From NCBI RefSeq assembly GCF_010093305.1, contig NZ_PDWS01000001.1, forward strand, positions 1 to 64,000: a DNA stretch of 64,000 bases. Direction: 5' to 3'. The translations under genes and the position numbers were made by a program. Below the pieces are notes generated by a model. That model was given only the letters and a program-made list of their open reading frames with translations, ran no database searches and was not told the origin of the DNA. The stretch is from Pseudoxanthomonas sacheonensis (GTDB lineage Bacteria; Pseudomonadota; Gammaproteobacteria; Xanthomonadales; Xanthomonadaceae). This document shows, piece by piece, positions 34,400 to 44,577 of the stretch. The first letter of the stretch is position 1. Every line of letters begins with the position of its first letter.

Positions 34400-35724
34400 T
34401 GAAAGCGTCGACGGGCATCGCCGCCGCCGAGTTCGCGCGGCGCCGCAAGCAGCTGATGCGGATGTCCACCGACGACGCGATCCTGATCCTGGCCGCCGCG
34501 CCCGAGCGCGTGCGCAGCCACGACACGCATTACCCGTATCGGCAGGATTCGGACTTCTGGTATCTCAGCGGATTCAACGAGCCCGAAGCGGTGCTGGTGC
34601 TGGTGCCGGGACGCAAGCACGGCGAGGCGCTGCTGTTCTGCCGGGAACGCAATCTTGAGCGCGAGGGTTGGGACGGTCCGCGCGCGGGCCAGGAAGGGGC
34701 GGTCGAACAGTTCGGCATGGACGATGCCTATCCCATCGAGGATCTGGACGAGATCCTGCCCGGATTGCTGGAAGGCCGGTCGCGCGTCTATTACCACTTC
34801 GGCCGCGACGCCGAGTTCGACCTCAAGCTGATCGGCTGGGTCAACCGTGTGCGCGAGCAGGTCCGTCACGGCGCGCAGCCGCCGCACGAATTCCTGGAAC
34901 TCGGCCATCTGCTGCACGAGCTGCGCCTGTTCAAGTCGAAGGACGAACTGAAGCTGATGCAGCGCGCGGCCGACATCAGCGTACAGGCGCATGAAGCGGC
35001 GATGCGCGCGTGCCGGCCAGGCATCCACGAATACGAACTGCAGGCCGATCTGGAGCGCGTGTTCCGCGCCAACGATGCCTGGCCGGCCTACGGCAGTATC
35101 GTCGGCGCCGGCGCCAATGCCTGCGTGCTGCATTACCGCGCCAACAACGCGCGCGCCGCCGAAGGCGATCTGGTGCTGATCGATGCGGGCGCCGAGTTCC
35201 GCGGGTATGCATCGGACATCACCCGCACCTTCCCGGTCGGCGGCCGTTTCAGCAAAGCGCAACGCGCGCTGCACGATCTGGTCGGCGCCGCGCAGGCAGC
35301 CGCGTTGGCGCAGGCCAGGCCGGGCGTGCCTTACGAAGCCGGCCACAACGCAGCGGTGGAAACCTTGACCGAAGGTCTGCTGCAACTCGGTCTGCTGAAG
35401 GGAAAGCTGGAGAAGAACATCGCCAGCGGCCAGTACCGCCGCTTCTACCGGCACAAGACCGGCCACTGGCTGGGCCTGGACGTGCACGACGTGGGCGAAT
35501 ACCGCCTGGCCGGCGAATCGCGCCTATTGGAGCCGGGCATGGTGTTCACCATCGAGCCCGGCCTTTATGTGTCGTCCGACGACAACACCGTCGATGCGAA
35601 GTGGCGCGGCATCGGCATCCGCACCGAAGACGATGTGCTGATCACTGCGGACGGCAATCGGGTGCTGACCGACAAGCTGGCGCGTAGTGCGGATGAGATA
35701 GAAGCCTTGATGGCGGGGTCGTGA
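34399..35724 (+). CDS. pepP: Xaa-Pro aminopeptidase P
   Basis: 441 residues, the same length as E. coli PepP. It removes N-terminal residues before proline. The N-terminal creatinase-like domain (~1-170, YRQDSDFWYLSGFNEPEAVLVL) precedes the pita-bread domain with metal ligands Asp (VLIDAGAEF), Asp (YASDITRTFP), His (HKTGHWLGLDVHDVG), Glu (TIEPGLYV) and Glu (GIRTEDDV). Coupled to ygfB. The usual next genes ubiH/visC are absent; a lower-GC cassette begins ~80 bp downstream. Confidence 0.95.
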   Translation: MKASTGIAAAEFARRRKQLMRMSTDDAILILAAAPERVRSHDTHYPYRQDSDFWYLSGFNEPEAVLVLVPGRKHGEALLFCRERNLEREGWDGPRAGQEGAVEQFGMDDAYPIEDLDEILPGLLEGRSRVYYHFGRDAEFDLKLIGWVNRVREQVRHGAQPPHEFLELGHLLHELRLFKSKDELKLMQRAADISVQAHEAAMRACRPGIHEYELQADLERVFRANDAWPAYGSIVGAGANACVLHYRANNARAAEGDLVLIDAGAEFRGYASDITRTFPVGGRFSKAQRALHDLVGAAQAAALAQARPGVPYEAGHNAAVETLTEGLLQLGLLKGKLEKNIASGQYRRFYRHKTGHWLGLDVHDVGEYRLAGESRLLEPGMVFTIEPGLYVSSDDNTVDAKWRGIGIRTEDDVLITADGNRVLTDKLARSADEIEALMAGS

Positions 35725-35803
35725 TCTATGTTTTTCCTAAGGCTGCGCCCGATAGCACGCCCATGGATGTGCCCGACACGGCGCTCTGCGCACGCAGTTG
35801 ATC

Positions 35804-36334
35804 TTATTGGCTGGGTGCCAAAATCTTAGCTAGCTCCTGGCTCCATACATCGTTTACTGGACATTTCTGACCTCCCGACCTTATGGGCGTACAAGGGCGA
35901 AAGCTAGATAGAAGCTCTTGTAGCTCATCGTGTGTAGACGAACTGCCTTCGGCATGAATGTGTATAACTGAAGCATTACGCGCATTCGGGGTGATATAGA
36001 TGTCGAGCTTATTAACTTCCGATGATTTGTTGCTAAATGCCTCTAAAACTCCACTTTTGCTCTTGCTCTGGAGGATAAGTTCGCCGCCCATCTCTTTCTG
36101 AGGCGCATTTCCGACATAGACTGTTGCAACTGGTTCTGAGCTCTTCGAAATAACGAACAAGTGGAAATCGACAGGGATTGAATAAGCAACTTGTGTGCCG
36201 GTAGGTAGGCGGAAGCAAATATTTGAACTAAAGACGGTGCATGAATACTTCGATAAGTCATTTGCCCAGCAAAAAGGGGCGGCTAGCAGTAAAAGTGACA
36301 GAGCTGCCAAGCTAAAAATTCTCATCGAGATCAT
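35804..36334 (-). CDS. Secreted hypothetical protein, candidate partner/immunity of the RHS-tip protein
   Basis: 176 residues with a clear Sec signal peptide (MRIFSLAALSLLLLAAPFCWA). The mature part has five Cys (SCTVFSSNICF, RPCTPIRSGGQKCP) that could pair in the periplasm. No family recognised. It starts 2 bp after the stop of the HEYLH-containing RHS-tip gene, with GAAGGA before the ATG, so it is the last gene of that operon. GC is clearly lower than in the core genes. An immunity or chaperone role is inferred from position and export. Confidence 0.65.
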   Translation of the reverse strand: MISMRIFSLAALSLLLLAAPFCWANDLSKYSCTVFSSNICFRLPTGTQVAYSIPVDFHLFVISKSSEPVATVYVGNAPQKEMGGELILQSKSKSGVLEAFSNKSSEVNKLDIYITPNARNASVIHIHAEGSSSTHDELQELLSSFRPCTPIRSGGQKCPVNDVWSQELAKILAPSQ

Positions 36335-36336
36335 TT

Positions 36337-37038
36337 TTATTTTCCTTCTTCTCGTTGGATGTTTTTGTTGCTGTCCATAATTTCTTGAACATTGGTGTCC
36401 TCAAGAACCCCCGGCACGACATTCATAATGTTCTTCCCCCGTGCGGGGTCTGACTTTCTGGAAGTTGCATCGTATTTGTCATCAGCGTCGGCTAAATGCA
36501 GATATTCATGAGAAGGAGTCCCGCCATTGACAAATCGGTCATTGATATCTATTTCTGCACGCTTTCCACCTTTATCGGCATTGCTAAGTCCATCGCGTCG
36601 TGCCGTTGGTCCATCGGTAAGCTTTATCGAGTTTCGAGCAGCCCGTGGCGTGTCTTTGGTTATTTCGGTTACCCGGAAGTTTACTTGTGTGGATTTTCCG
36701 TCAACTTGGTAGGTTCCTGATAATGCCCCGACTTGACTCTTAACCGCTGCAATATTTGGTTCCGACGCCCCGGTGCCGCTGAATTTTGATGGGAAATCAA
36801 CTTGAATTGAACCATCTTTCATTCTTGTAATAATGGCAACGCGCCCATCGGGGTCAATGAACTTATATGGGTTGTTGTTCGCATAGTTATAGCGATTGAA
36901 ATTTTGGCCGTTATTCGGATTGGTCCGCACGGGATCCACCGAAACGAACCGTGCCGCCGCTGAACCACTGGCTAGCGCAATAGGCAGCGCCAGCATCATC
37001 ATTATTGCCCTCGCGGTTTTGTGGTTGTATCGCATCAT
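36337..37038 (-). CDS. Stand-alone secreted RHS-tip protein with HExxH metallopeptidase motif
   Basis: 233 residues. A signal peptide (ARAIMMMLALPIALASGSAAA) leads directly into the terminal RHS signature RFVSVDPV...NGQNFNRYNYANNNPYKFIDPDG, without any RHS repeats. The variable part follows. It ends in a zincin-like motif, SHEYLHLADADDKY, then IMNVVPG and VQEIM, a pattern typical of HExxH peptidases with a downstream Asp. This looks like an RHS toxin tip captured behind its own signal peptide. The ATG at 37038 overlaps the preceding stop (ATGA); a second ATG at 37035 is better spaced from AGGGGGA. Toxin activity is inferred. Confidence 0.75.
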   Translation of the reverse strand: MMRYNHKTARAIMMMLALPIALASGSAAARFVSVDPVRTNPNNGQNFNRYNYANNNPYKFIDPDGRVAIITRMKDGSIQVDFPSKFSGTGASEPNIAAVKSQVGALSGTYQVDGKSTQVNFRVTEITKDTPRAARNSIKLTDGPTARRDGLSNADKGGKRAEIDINDRFVNGGTPSHEYLHLADADDKYDATSRKSDPARGKNIMNVVPGVLEDTNVQEIMDSNKNIQREEGK

Positions 37039-38064
37039 TTCCCCCTGCGCGCTTTCTCGCGTTCGATGGTTTGAAGGTAATTTTCGTCCTTCAACTGCGT
37101 GGACTCGGTCCATCCCAGCGCTTCGGCCTGAGCAAACAGCCGTAAGTTTTCTTGGCTCAACATTATGTGGTCCTGGCGCTGGTCGATTGGAATGTCGGCC
37201 GGCGTTGGATAGCGGCTAACGTAGCGCTCTTGCAGCAGCATGTAATAGCCGGAGCCCTTATGTAGCATAGCTACCACATCCTTCGGATTCGCTTCTAAAG
37301 CAAAATCAGCCACGGCTATCTCTTGTGTGATTTGGCCATGCCTGCGATAGAACTCCATCAATGCTGAGCATAACCGCCACTGCTTCACGTTGATCGAGCG
37401 GGCGCAAGTAAATCTGGTTGGCGATGGCTTTTTTCGAGATGCCAGTTCTGCGTTCGTAGCCGGCATTGGTTTCGTAACCCCCGGCCGTGGCCTCGACGTT
37501 CAACCACTCCCCGCCGTCGTCTCTATATTTCACCAGTACATGCTCGGGTGCTGTCGCCAAAGTGACAGGAAGCCCCAGCTTCTGACCCAATATGGCGACC
37601 AGAATGGGCATCGAAACGCAGTTTCCCTTGCGAGTGGTTAAGTAGGTAGGCAGTAGCTTGTTGCGTATATTTTCCCCGAGCGGATCAGTCAGGTCGTAGG
37701 TAAACGGCTGGCTCTCATTCCATGGGCCGGGCTGGTATAGGAAGATCAGCAGTGCTTCCAGCTTCTGGCGGTTACTGGCGTTGGGCGGAAAACCAGAGCG
37801 AACGATGGTTGCCAGTTCGTCCAACTGTCGCATCGTTGCCGCAGTGTCGATACTCGGATCTATCAATCGGTCGATTGTAAGTTTGGCCTGAGCCAAATCC
37901 AAATCTGCTGCGGACTTGGCCATAAAATCTCGCACCTGCCGGATAGAATCAGGGTCGGAGGGGCTGGAGTACGCGACGTTGGTTACGCTAAGCAGGCCGA
38001 CCAATGTCAGTAAAAATGCTTTCTGAAATCTATTGTTGATCTCTTGCGTCAACATAAGCCCCAT
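37035..38064 (-). pseudogene. SirB1-like transglutaminase-family gene split by a frameshift
   Basis: The first frame (38064 to 37306; start could also be 38055 or 38103) has a signal peptide (FLLTLVGLLSVTNVAYS) and a SirB1/transglutaminase-like domain with RKGNCVSMPILVAILGQKLGLPV (Cys) and APEHVLVKY (His). It departs from family-like sequence after AVAVMLS near 37363. The next frame then continues it with LMEFYRRHGQITQEIAVADFALEANPKDVVAMLHKGSGYYMLL, a TPR-like end, to 37035. Dropping one base around 37358-37366 (minus-strand AGCATTGATG) restores one ~342-residue protein. No slippery heptamer is obvious, so a real mutation or a sequencing error is more likely than programmed shifting. It is first in the operon with the RHS-tip gene. 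Confidence 0.75.
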
Positions 38065-38231
38065 TCCGTGGAGTTGTTCCTGATTGACGATACGACACTC
38101 CACTCACATCGGCAATTGCGAGGAGTTAACCGTTGATGACAACATGATTTATGTGAGTCGGCGCACAGCACCGATGAGGCAAAGTCATTTTTGGCTACCG
38201 GCTGAGGCTAACGCCGGTCCCTGCATGGTGA

Positions 38232-38687
38232 TCAGGAGCCTTTGGGCAACGGCAACGAAGCCTGTCCGAACACGTAGCGCCAACCGTCCTTGGTGCGCAC
38301 GTAGGTATCGCTGAACCACAGTTGGTAGTCGAACGGCGTGCCGTCCTTGCGTTTGCCTTGCATCCACAGCTTGGCGGTGACCACCGCGGTATCGCCCCAC
38401 ACGCGCACGGTCTGCTCGCTGTCTTCCTGGTGCGTGTATTCGCGGATGCGGTCCTCGGCTTCTTTCAGCAGATCCGCCTTGGTCGACACCGTTCCGTTGC
38501 CGATGACCAGGATGAAATCGTCGGCGAGTATTTTCGCCATGCCGGCGGCATCGTTGGCTTTCACGGCGGCCTGGTATTGCGTATCGAGCGCGGCGACGGC
38601 GGCGATGTCGTCGCTTTCCGAGGCCTGTGCCGCGAACGGGGCCAGCACAAGGAGCAACGTGGCGATGCGTGACGGTTGAATTTTCAC
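38232..38687 (-). CDS. Secreted SnoaL/DUF4440-like protein (NTF2 fold)
   Basis: 151 residues from the GTG at 38687 (GGAA 8 bases upstream), which gives a normal signal peptide (KIQPSRIATLLLVLAPFAAQA); the open frame upstream adds 26 unlikely residues. The mature part is one NTF2-like domain: LDTQYQAAVKANDAAGMAKILADDFILVIGNG, VTAKLWMQG, FSDTYVRTKDGWRYVFGQAS. Members include enzymes and binding proteins; no function can be read. Stands alone. Confidence 0.82.
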   Translation of the reverse strand: MKIQPSRIATLLLVLAPFAAQASESDDIAAVAALDTQYQAAVKANDAAGMAKILADDFILVIGNGTVSTKADLLKEAEDRIREYTHQEDSEQTVRVWGDTAVVTAKLWMQGKRKDGTPFDYQLWFSDTYVRTKDGWRYVFGQASLPLPKGS

Positions 38688-38783
38688 GAGGCATTCCGGT
38701 TGTTGGAAGGCCTCCAGACTATGGCCTGCCTGGACCCGAAGCTCGCCGTTTTCGGACAAGGTCACCCTGCCGCTGAAGCCGCT

Positions 38784-39113
38784 TTACGAGGCAGGCAGAT
38801 ACCTGGGAACGCGGTCTTTCAGCAGCGCCACCAGCGCCGGTTCCATGTAGTCGAAGTCATCCGGGATTTCCAGGCAGACCACGCGCTTGCCGGCCAGTTG
38901 CGCGCTGAACTTCGCCGACAGTTTCGAGCGATGCATGCGTTCCATGACCAGGATCAGGTCGGCCCACTGCAACAGTTCCGGCGTCACCGGATTGTCCGCA
39001 TCGCGATTGGTGCCCGCCGAAGCGGTTTCGATGCCCGGCCACGACGCGAACACCTGTTCGGCGGTCGGACTGCGCAACCGGTTGCGGCTGCATACGAATA
39101 GAACGTTCCTGAT
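38784..39113 (-). CDS. Protein-tyrosine-phosphatase-like protein (low-molecular-weight type), non-canonical start
   Basis: 109 residues if read from ATC at 39113, giving [M]RNVLFVCSRNRLRSPTAEQVF, the exact family N-terminus with the P-loop C-x5-R (CSRNRLR). The first ordinary start codon, a TTG inside that loop, would delete the catalytic Cys. Upstream in frame there is a stop (TGA, ~39143) and no ATG, GTG or TTG between. The later part shows LILVMERMHRSKL and a probable acid loop IPDDFDYMEP. Either initiation is at ATC, or an ATG has mutated (G to C). It follows pepQ by 10 bp on the same strand. Confidence 0.7.
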   Translation of the reverse strand: MRNVLFVCSRNRLRSPTAEQVFASWPGIETASAGTNRDADNPVTPELLQWADLILVMERMHRSKLSAKFSAQLAGKRVVCLEIPDDFDYMEPALVALLKDRVPRYLPAS

Positions 39114-39123
39114 CGTCGTCGGC

Positions 39124-40452
<1,329 letters not shown>

Positions 40453-40506
40453 TGCGGCTACTCGTCTGGAATGCCGCAATTTTGCCGTAATTGGCGTTTC
40501 CGCGCT

Positions 40507-40554
40507 GTAGGTCGGGGCTGGTTCACGCGCGTCGGGGGCGTAGCCCCGACCTAC
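40507..40554. repeat. Palindromic repeat, family C
   Basis: GTAGGTCGGGGCTGG followed by GCGTCGGGGGCGTAGCCCCG ending ACCTAC. The CTA at 40551-40553 is the TAG stop of the PilZ gene on the minus strand. Confidence 0.9.
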
Positions 40555-40898
40555 GACCTTGCTTCGGGGCGCGTGATCCACTGGCGCAGCGCCGACAATT
40601 GACCTTCGTCGATGGTCAGGAAACGCAGGCCCGCCCAGCTCTGGCCGGGCGTGTTGGCGCTGCCCACCCAGATCAGGTGCGCGCCCACGTCGATCGCGAC
40701 CGCCCGTCCGGCCGGGTCGGCGATCTGGAACCGCAGCTGGTACAGCGCATCCTCCACCAGGGGCGCGTTTGCCACCAGCAGCATGCCCGATTCGGAAAGA
40801 TTGCCCAGCCGGCCGATGATCTGCTCGGACATGGTGTCGACCACCATCACCGGCTCGTGCACGTTGCGGCGCTGGGTGCGGCGCGAATCGTTGCTCAT
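40551..40898 (-). CDS. PilZ-domain protein
   Basis: 115 residues. A PilZ-like beta-barrel: RRTQRRNVHEPVMVVD (Arg-rich c-di-GMP-binding start), GRLGNLSESGMLLVANAPL (the D/NxSxxG-like switch, here NLSESG), and VGAHLIWVG. It probably binds cyclic-di-GMP. The start overlaps the end of the DUF1631 gene by 4 bp (ATGA), so both are made together. The stop codon is donated by a family-C repeat. Confidence 0.88.
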   Translation of the reverse strand: MSNDSRRTQRRNVHEPVMVVDTMSEQIIGRLGNLSESGMLLVANAPLVEDALYQLRFQIADPAGRAVAIDVGAHLIWVGSANTPGQSWAGLRFLTIDEGQLSALRQWITRPEARS

Positions 40899-43330
40899 GC
40901 GTTCGCTCCCTGACCCGCCGCGGGGGCGCTGGTGAAACTGCGCAATGCGCTGATCGTGGCGCGCCAGGCGCGATCGATCAGGCGGCCCTTGTCCTGGGTG
41001 ACCACGTGCACCTGCTCGAGCGCCATCAGCCGCGCCAGGCTGTCCATCGACTGCTCGCCGATGCGCTGGCCGCGCTGGTTGACGAACAGCGCGTGGTCGG
41101 TGACCGGGCTGTACCAGGACAGGCGCTGGCGGGTGACGTCGCCCTGCTGGTTCTTGACGAACTCGAACCAGGTGCCGAACGGCAGCGTGCGCAGGTAATC
41201 GTGGCACTCCTGCTCCCTGGGCGTGCGCTCGATATGCTTTTTCTTCGGGATCTCCACTTGCTCGCCCAAACGCGCGCGGGCTTTGAGGCGCGCGGTCAGC
41301 TCGGTCCGCGAAGTGGTCTCGTCGTCCTCGGCGCTGGACAAGCGGCGGGCGATGGCCGCCGCTTCGTCGGGGTGGTAGCCCACTTGCGACAAAGCCGCTT
41401 CGATCTTCGGGGTGAGTTCGCCATCGCTCAGCGTGGCGCCTTCCGCTTCGCTATCGCCGCCGGTGACCGTGGCGATACGCTGGGTGAGTTCCACCTGTTC
41501 GCGCCATTCTTCCGAATCCTGGCCGTTGCGCAGCTGGGTGAGCGTGAGCACGTCGGCCCAGGCCTGGTTCAACAGAGCCTGGACGAATTTCGGCGGCACG
41601 TGGCCCTGCAGAGCGGTGTCGATGGTTTCGGCGGCGCGCTGCTTGGCGATCTCGAGGCGGTCTTTGCCGCGCGCGGCTTCCACGTGCCGCCGCTCGGTGA
41701 CTTCTGCCTTGCGCGCCATCGCGCGGAAGTGCGCCTGCACATCGTTGTTGACGCTCTCGAAAACTTCGTCGTCGCCGTTGTAGTCGGTGACCACCCGTTC
41801 CACGGCGTGGTGCAGTTTCTGCAGCAGCTGCGGGTCCGCCTCGTCCTCGCCCAGCCAGGCGGCGCCGGATTCGGCCACCGAGTTCAGCAATTCGCGCGCG
41901 GGGTGCTGGGGACGCAGGAAGAATTCGCGGTCGTGCAGCGCCGCCTGCGCCACCGGCACCTGCAGGCGCACCAGCAAGTCCGCCGCCGGCGCGTCGCGCT
42001 GCACTTCGCGTTCTATTTCGTTGTACAGCAGGCCGAGCAGTTCGAAGGTGTCGGCATCCTGCTGCACCAGCGCGGCCTGCGGACCGTGCTGTTCGCGGAC
42101 CTGCTCCAGCATGGCCTTCTGCACATCCTGCATGGTGCGGCGCGGCTGTCCGGGGTTAACCGGTACGGCGGCGGCCTGCAGCGAGCGCAGCGTGCTCAGT
42201 ACGTCGTGGGTGGGAAGCGGGGTGCCGGTTGCGTGTGTCCCGGTCGCGAAAGAAGCGACTGCGGCGCCTGACGGTCTGGCGCCGGCCTGTCCGGCAGGAC
42301 CCGTCGATGCCGGTCCCGTCGAACCAGGCGACATCGCCGCACGGCGCCCTTGCAGCAGCTGCTGCAAGGTGGCGAAAGAAGACGCATCGCTGCCCGCCTG
42401 CTCTGCGCCGGCTTTGCCGATACCCGCGATGGCCTGCGCCGCGTCGGCATGGCCGGAAACCGGCGCCGCAACGGCCGAGGCCATGGCCTGCTGACCGAAC
42501 GCCGACCAGGCCGAAGGCGAGGAATGCCCGTACCAATCGGTCATGGGACGCGGCGCGCCTTCCGATGGATGGGGTCCGCCAATCCCTGGCCTGCGGCTTC
42601 CTTCGTCGCTACGCGCGCGTTGCGGCGCATAGACCAGACCCGGCAATACGCCTTGTTGGGCCAGCAGGGTGTTGAGTATCTCCATCCAGCCGGCGTAATC
42701 GGCCAGGGCCTTCTGATCGAAGGCCTTGTACAGCAACAACTGCGAATCCAGATCGATCTTGAAAGCCGCGGCGACCGAGGCGCGCAATACCTTGCACAAG
42801 GTCTGCGGGCCGACCGGCAGCTGCGCGGCGTCGAATGCAGGCGAACCGGCCAGCACCCCGAAACGCTGGCCCATGAGATAGAGCGGCGTACGCGCACGCG
42901 CGTCGTGGCGCCGGGCGATTTCGCGCAGCACGATGTCCTGATCCATCTCCGCGTCTTCGACCAGAGTCATGGTCTGGTATTCGATGCGCTCGTGCGCGTC
43001 CTTGGCCGGCGCGGCGCGCGGCAGGCGGATGGCGGCGAACTCGCCTTCCAGTCCGGCCAGGAACATCGGCAGCAGATCGGCGCGGCTCTTGCGCAGCCCG
43101 TGCAGGTTGGCGAACTGCTCGGCCTGTTTTTCGTTGCTGCGCGCGCGTTCGGCCAGCTTGAACAGCTGCTGTTCGGATTCGACCAGCATCTGGCCGATAC
43201 GTTCGCTCAGATCCAGAGAGACCCGGCCAAAAAAGACGCCCAGGATCTTGCGCACGCGCGGCGGCAGCGACAACGCTTGCGCGATCGTTGCCGGCGTGGA
43301 CGAAGGCAGGACGGGCGGTACGCTGGACAT
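40895..43330 (-). CDS. DUF1631 protein
   Basis: 811 residues, cytoplasmic, largely helical. Conserved parts: N-terminal RVSLDLSERIGQMLVESEQQLFKLAERARSNEKQ, IEYQTMTLVEDAEMDQDIVL, and C-terminal CHDYLRTLPFGTWFEFV, DVTRQRLSWYSPVTDHALFVNQRGQRI. The last segment, beta-rich with RQRLSWYSP, resembles a PilZ-like ligand domain. The centre (~250-400) is Ala/Gly/Pro-rich linker. No biochemical role is known. Coupling to the PilZ gene suggests c-di-GMP signalling. Confidence 0.87.
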   Translation of the reverse strand: MSSVPPVLPSSTPATIAQALSLPPRVRKILGVFFGRVSLDLSERIGQMLVESEQQLFKLAERARSNEKQAEQFANLHGLRKSRADLLPMFLAGLEGEFAAIRLPRAAPAKDAHERIEYQTMTLVEDAEMDQDIVLREIARRHDARARTPLYLMGQRFGVLAGSPAFDAAQLPVGPQTLCKVLRASVAAAFKIDLDSQLLLYKAFDQKALADYAGWMEILNTLLAQQGVLPGLVYAPQRARSDEGSRRPGIGGPHPSEGAPRPMTDWYGHSSPSAWSAFGQQAMASAVAAPVSGHADAAQAIAGIGKAGAEQAGSDASSFATLQQLLQGRRAAMSPGSTGPASTGPAGQAGARPSGAAVASFATGTHATGTPLPTHDVLSTLRSLQAAAVPVNPGQPRRTMQDVQKAMLEQVREQHGPQAALVQQDADTFELLGLLYNEIEREVQRDAPAADLLVRLQVPVAQAALHDREFFLRPQHPARELLNSVAESGAAWLGEDEADPQLLQKLHHAVERVVTDYNGDDEVFESVNNDVQAHFRAMARKAEVTERRHVEAARGKDRLEIAKQRAAETIDTALQGHVPPKFVQALLNQAWADVLTLTQLRNGQDSEEWREQVELTQRIATVTGGDSEAEGATLSDGELTPKIEAALSQVGYHPDEAAAIARRLSSAEDDETTSRTELTARLKARARLGEQVEIPKKKHIERTPREQECHDYLRTLPFGTWFEFVKNQQGDVTRQRLSWYSPVTDHALFVNQRGQRIGEQSMDSLARLMALEQVHVVTQDKGRLIDRAWRATISALRSFTSAPAAGQGANA

Positions 43331-43422
43331 TGTTGATTGACTCCCCTGATGCCGGTTTTAACACATTCCCTGTCGGCCAGCGCGACGGGACGGGTCTGTA
43401 GCTCCGGTTACTGCCGCAGGCC

Positions 43423-44577
43423 CTAGGCCTCCAGGAACAACTCCACCACATCGTTGGTGAAGCGGCGGCCAAGTTCGGTGGGCACCACCCGGTTCTCCGC
43501 GATCGCCAGCCAGCCGCGCGCACCGGCCTGCGCCAGAGGGCCGGCGATGCGATCGCGCTCCAGACCGGTCCAGGCTTCGAAATCGCCCAGCGCGAAACCT
43601 TCGTTGAGCCGCAGCGCATTGAGCATGAACTCGAACGGACGCCGCCCGGGCGCGATGCGTTCGTCGCCGCCCAGCGATTGCGGGGTGCCGGCTTCGGCCA
43701 GGTAAACGGTGGGATGCTTGGTCTTCCAGCGCCGCAGGATGTCCTGTTCCGCGCCCAGCGTGAGCTTTCCGTGCGCGCCCGCGCCGATGCCCAGGTAATC
43801 GCCGAAACGCCAGTAGTTGAGGTTGTGCGCGCACTGCCGTCCGGGCCGCGCGTAGGCGCTGACTTCGTATTGCGCGTAGCCAGCGTCGGCCAGCAGGGCC
43901 TGGCAGCGTTCCTGCATGTCCCAGGCGCTGTCGTCGTCGGGCAGGCCCTTGGGCGGCCGGGCGAAGAACATCGTGTTCGGCTCCAGGGTCAACTGGTAAT
44001 GCGAAATATGCGCAGGCTGCAGGGCGAAGGCGCGCTGCAGATCGTATTCGGCCATCGCCAGATCCTGGCCGGGCAGGGCGTACATCAGGTCCAGGTTGAA
44101 ATTGTCGAAGCCCGCGTCCTGCGCCAGCTTCACCGCGCGCTCGGCTTCGGCGCTGTCGTGGATGCGGCCCAGTCGTTTGAGGCAGCCGTCGTCGAAGCTC
44201 TGGATGCCGAAGCTGATGCGGTTGACGCCGGCCTCGCGGTATTTATCGAAGCGCCCGTGTTCGGCGGTGCCCGGATTGGTTTCCAGGGTGATTTCCACAT
44301 TCGGCGCGAACCGCAGACGGCTGCTGGCGGCCTGCAGAAAACGGTCGATCTGTTCGGGCGGGAACAGGCTGGGCGTGCCGCCGCCGAAGAACACCGAGTG
44401 GATGCTGCGCCCCCACGCCAGCGGCAGATCTTGGTCCAGGTCGCGGATCAGCGCATCCACGTAACCTGCGAACGGCAGCGCGCCCTTGCCTTCGTGGGAA
44501 TTGAAATCGCAGTACGGGCATTTGCGCACGCACCAGGGCAGGTGCACGTACAGCGACAGCGGAGGCGGGATCATCAT
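43423..44577 (-). CDS. hemW: HemW, radical SAM haem chaperone
   Basis: 384 residues. The radical-SAM cluster motif is CVRKCPYCDF near the N-terminus; then FFGGGTPSLFPPEQI, EITLETNPGT, GVNRISFGIQSFDD, FNLDLMYALPGQ, and the C-terminal HemN-like wing. HemW binds haem and delivers it; it was long annotated as oxygen-independent coproporphyrinogen oxidase, but the extra N-terminal residues of HemN are absent. The start overlaps the upstream ABM gene by 4 bp; a second ATG 3 bases on is possible. Confidence 0.93.
   Translation of the reverse strand: MMIPPPLSLYVHLPWCVRKCPYCDFNSHEGKGALPFAGYVDALIRDLDQDLPLAWGRSIHSVFFGGGTPSLFPPEQIDRFLQAASSRLRFAPNVEITLETNPGTAEHGRFDKYREAGVNRISFGIQSFDDGCLKRLGRIHDSAEAERAVKLAQDAGFDNFNLDLMYALPGQDLAMAEYDLQRAFALQPAHISHYQLTLEPNTMFFARPPKGLPDDDSAWDMQERCQALLADAGYAQYEVSAYARPGRQCAHNLNYWRFGDYLGIGAGAHGKLTLGAEQDILRRWKTKHPTVYLAEAGTPQSLGGDERIAPGRRPFEFMLNALRLNEGFALGDFEAWTGLERDRIAGPLAQAGARGWLAIAENRVVPTELGRRFTNDVVELFLEA

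Noticed and set aside
37035-38064. Programmed ribosomal frameshift in the SirB1-like gene
   Set aside because: No slippery heptamer or stimulatory structure is evident at the junction; a one-base indel explains it more simply.
43423-44577. Oxygen-independent coproporphyrinogen III oxidase (HemN)
   Set aside because: The protein is the shorter HemW type, lacking the N-terminal extension of HemN.
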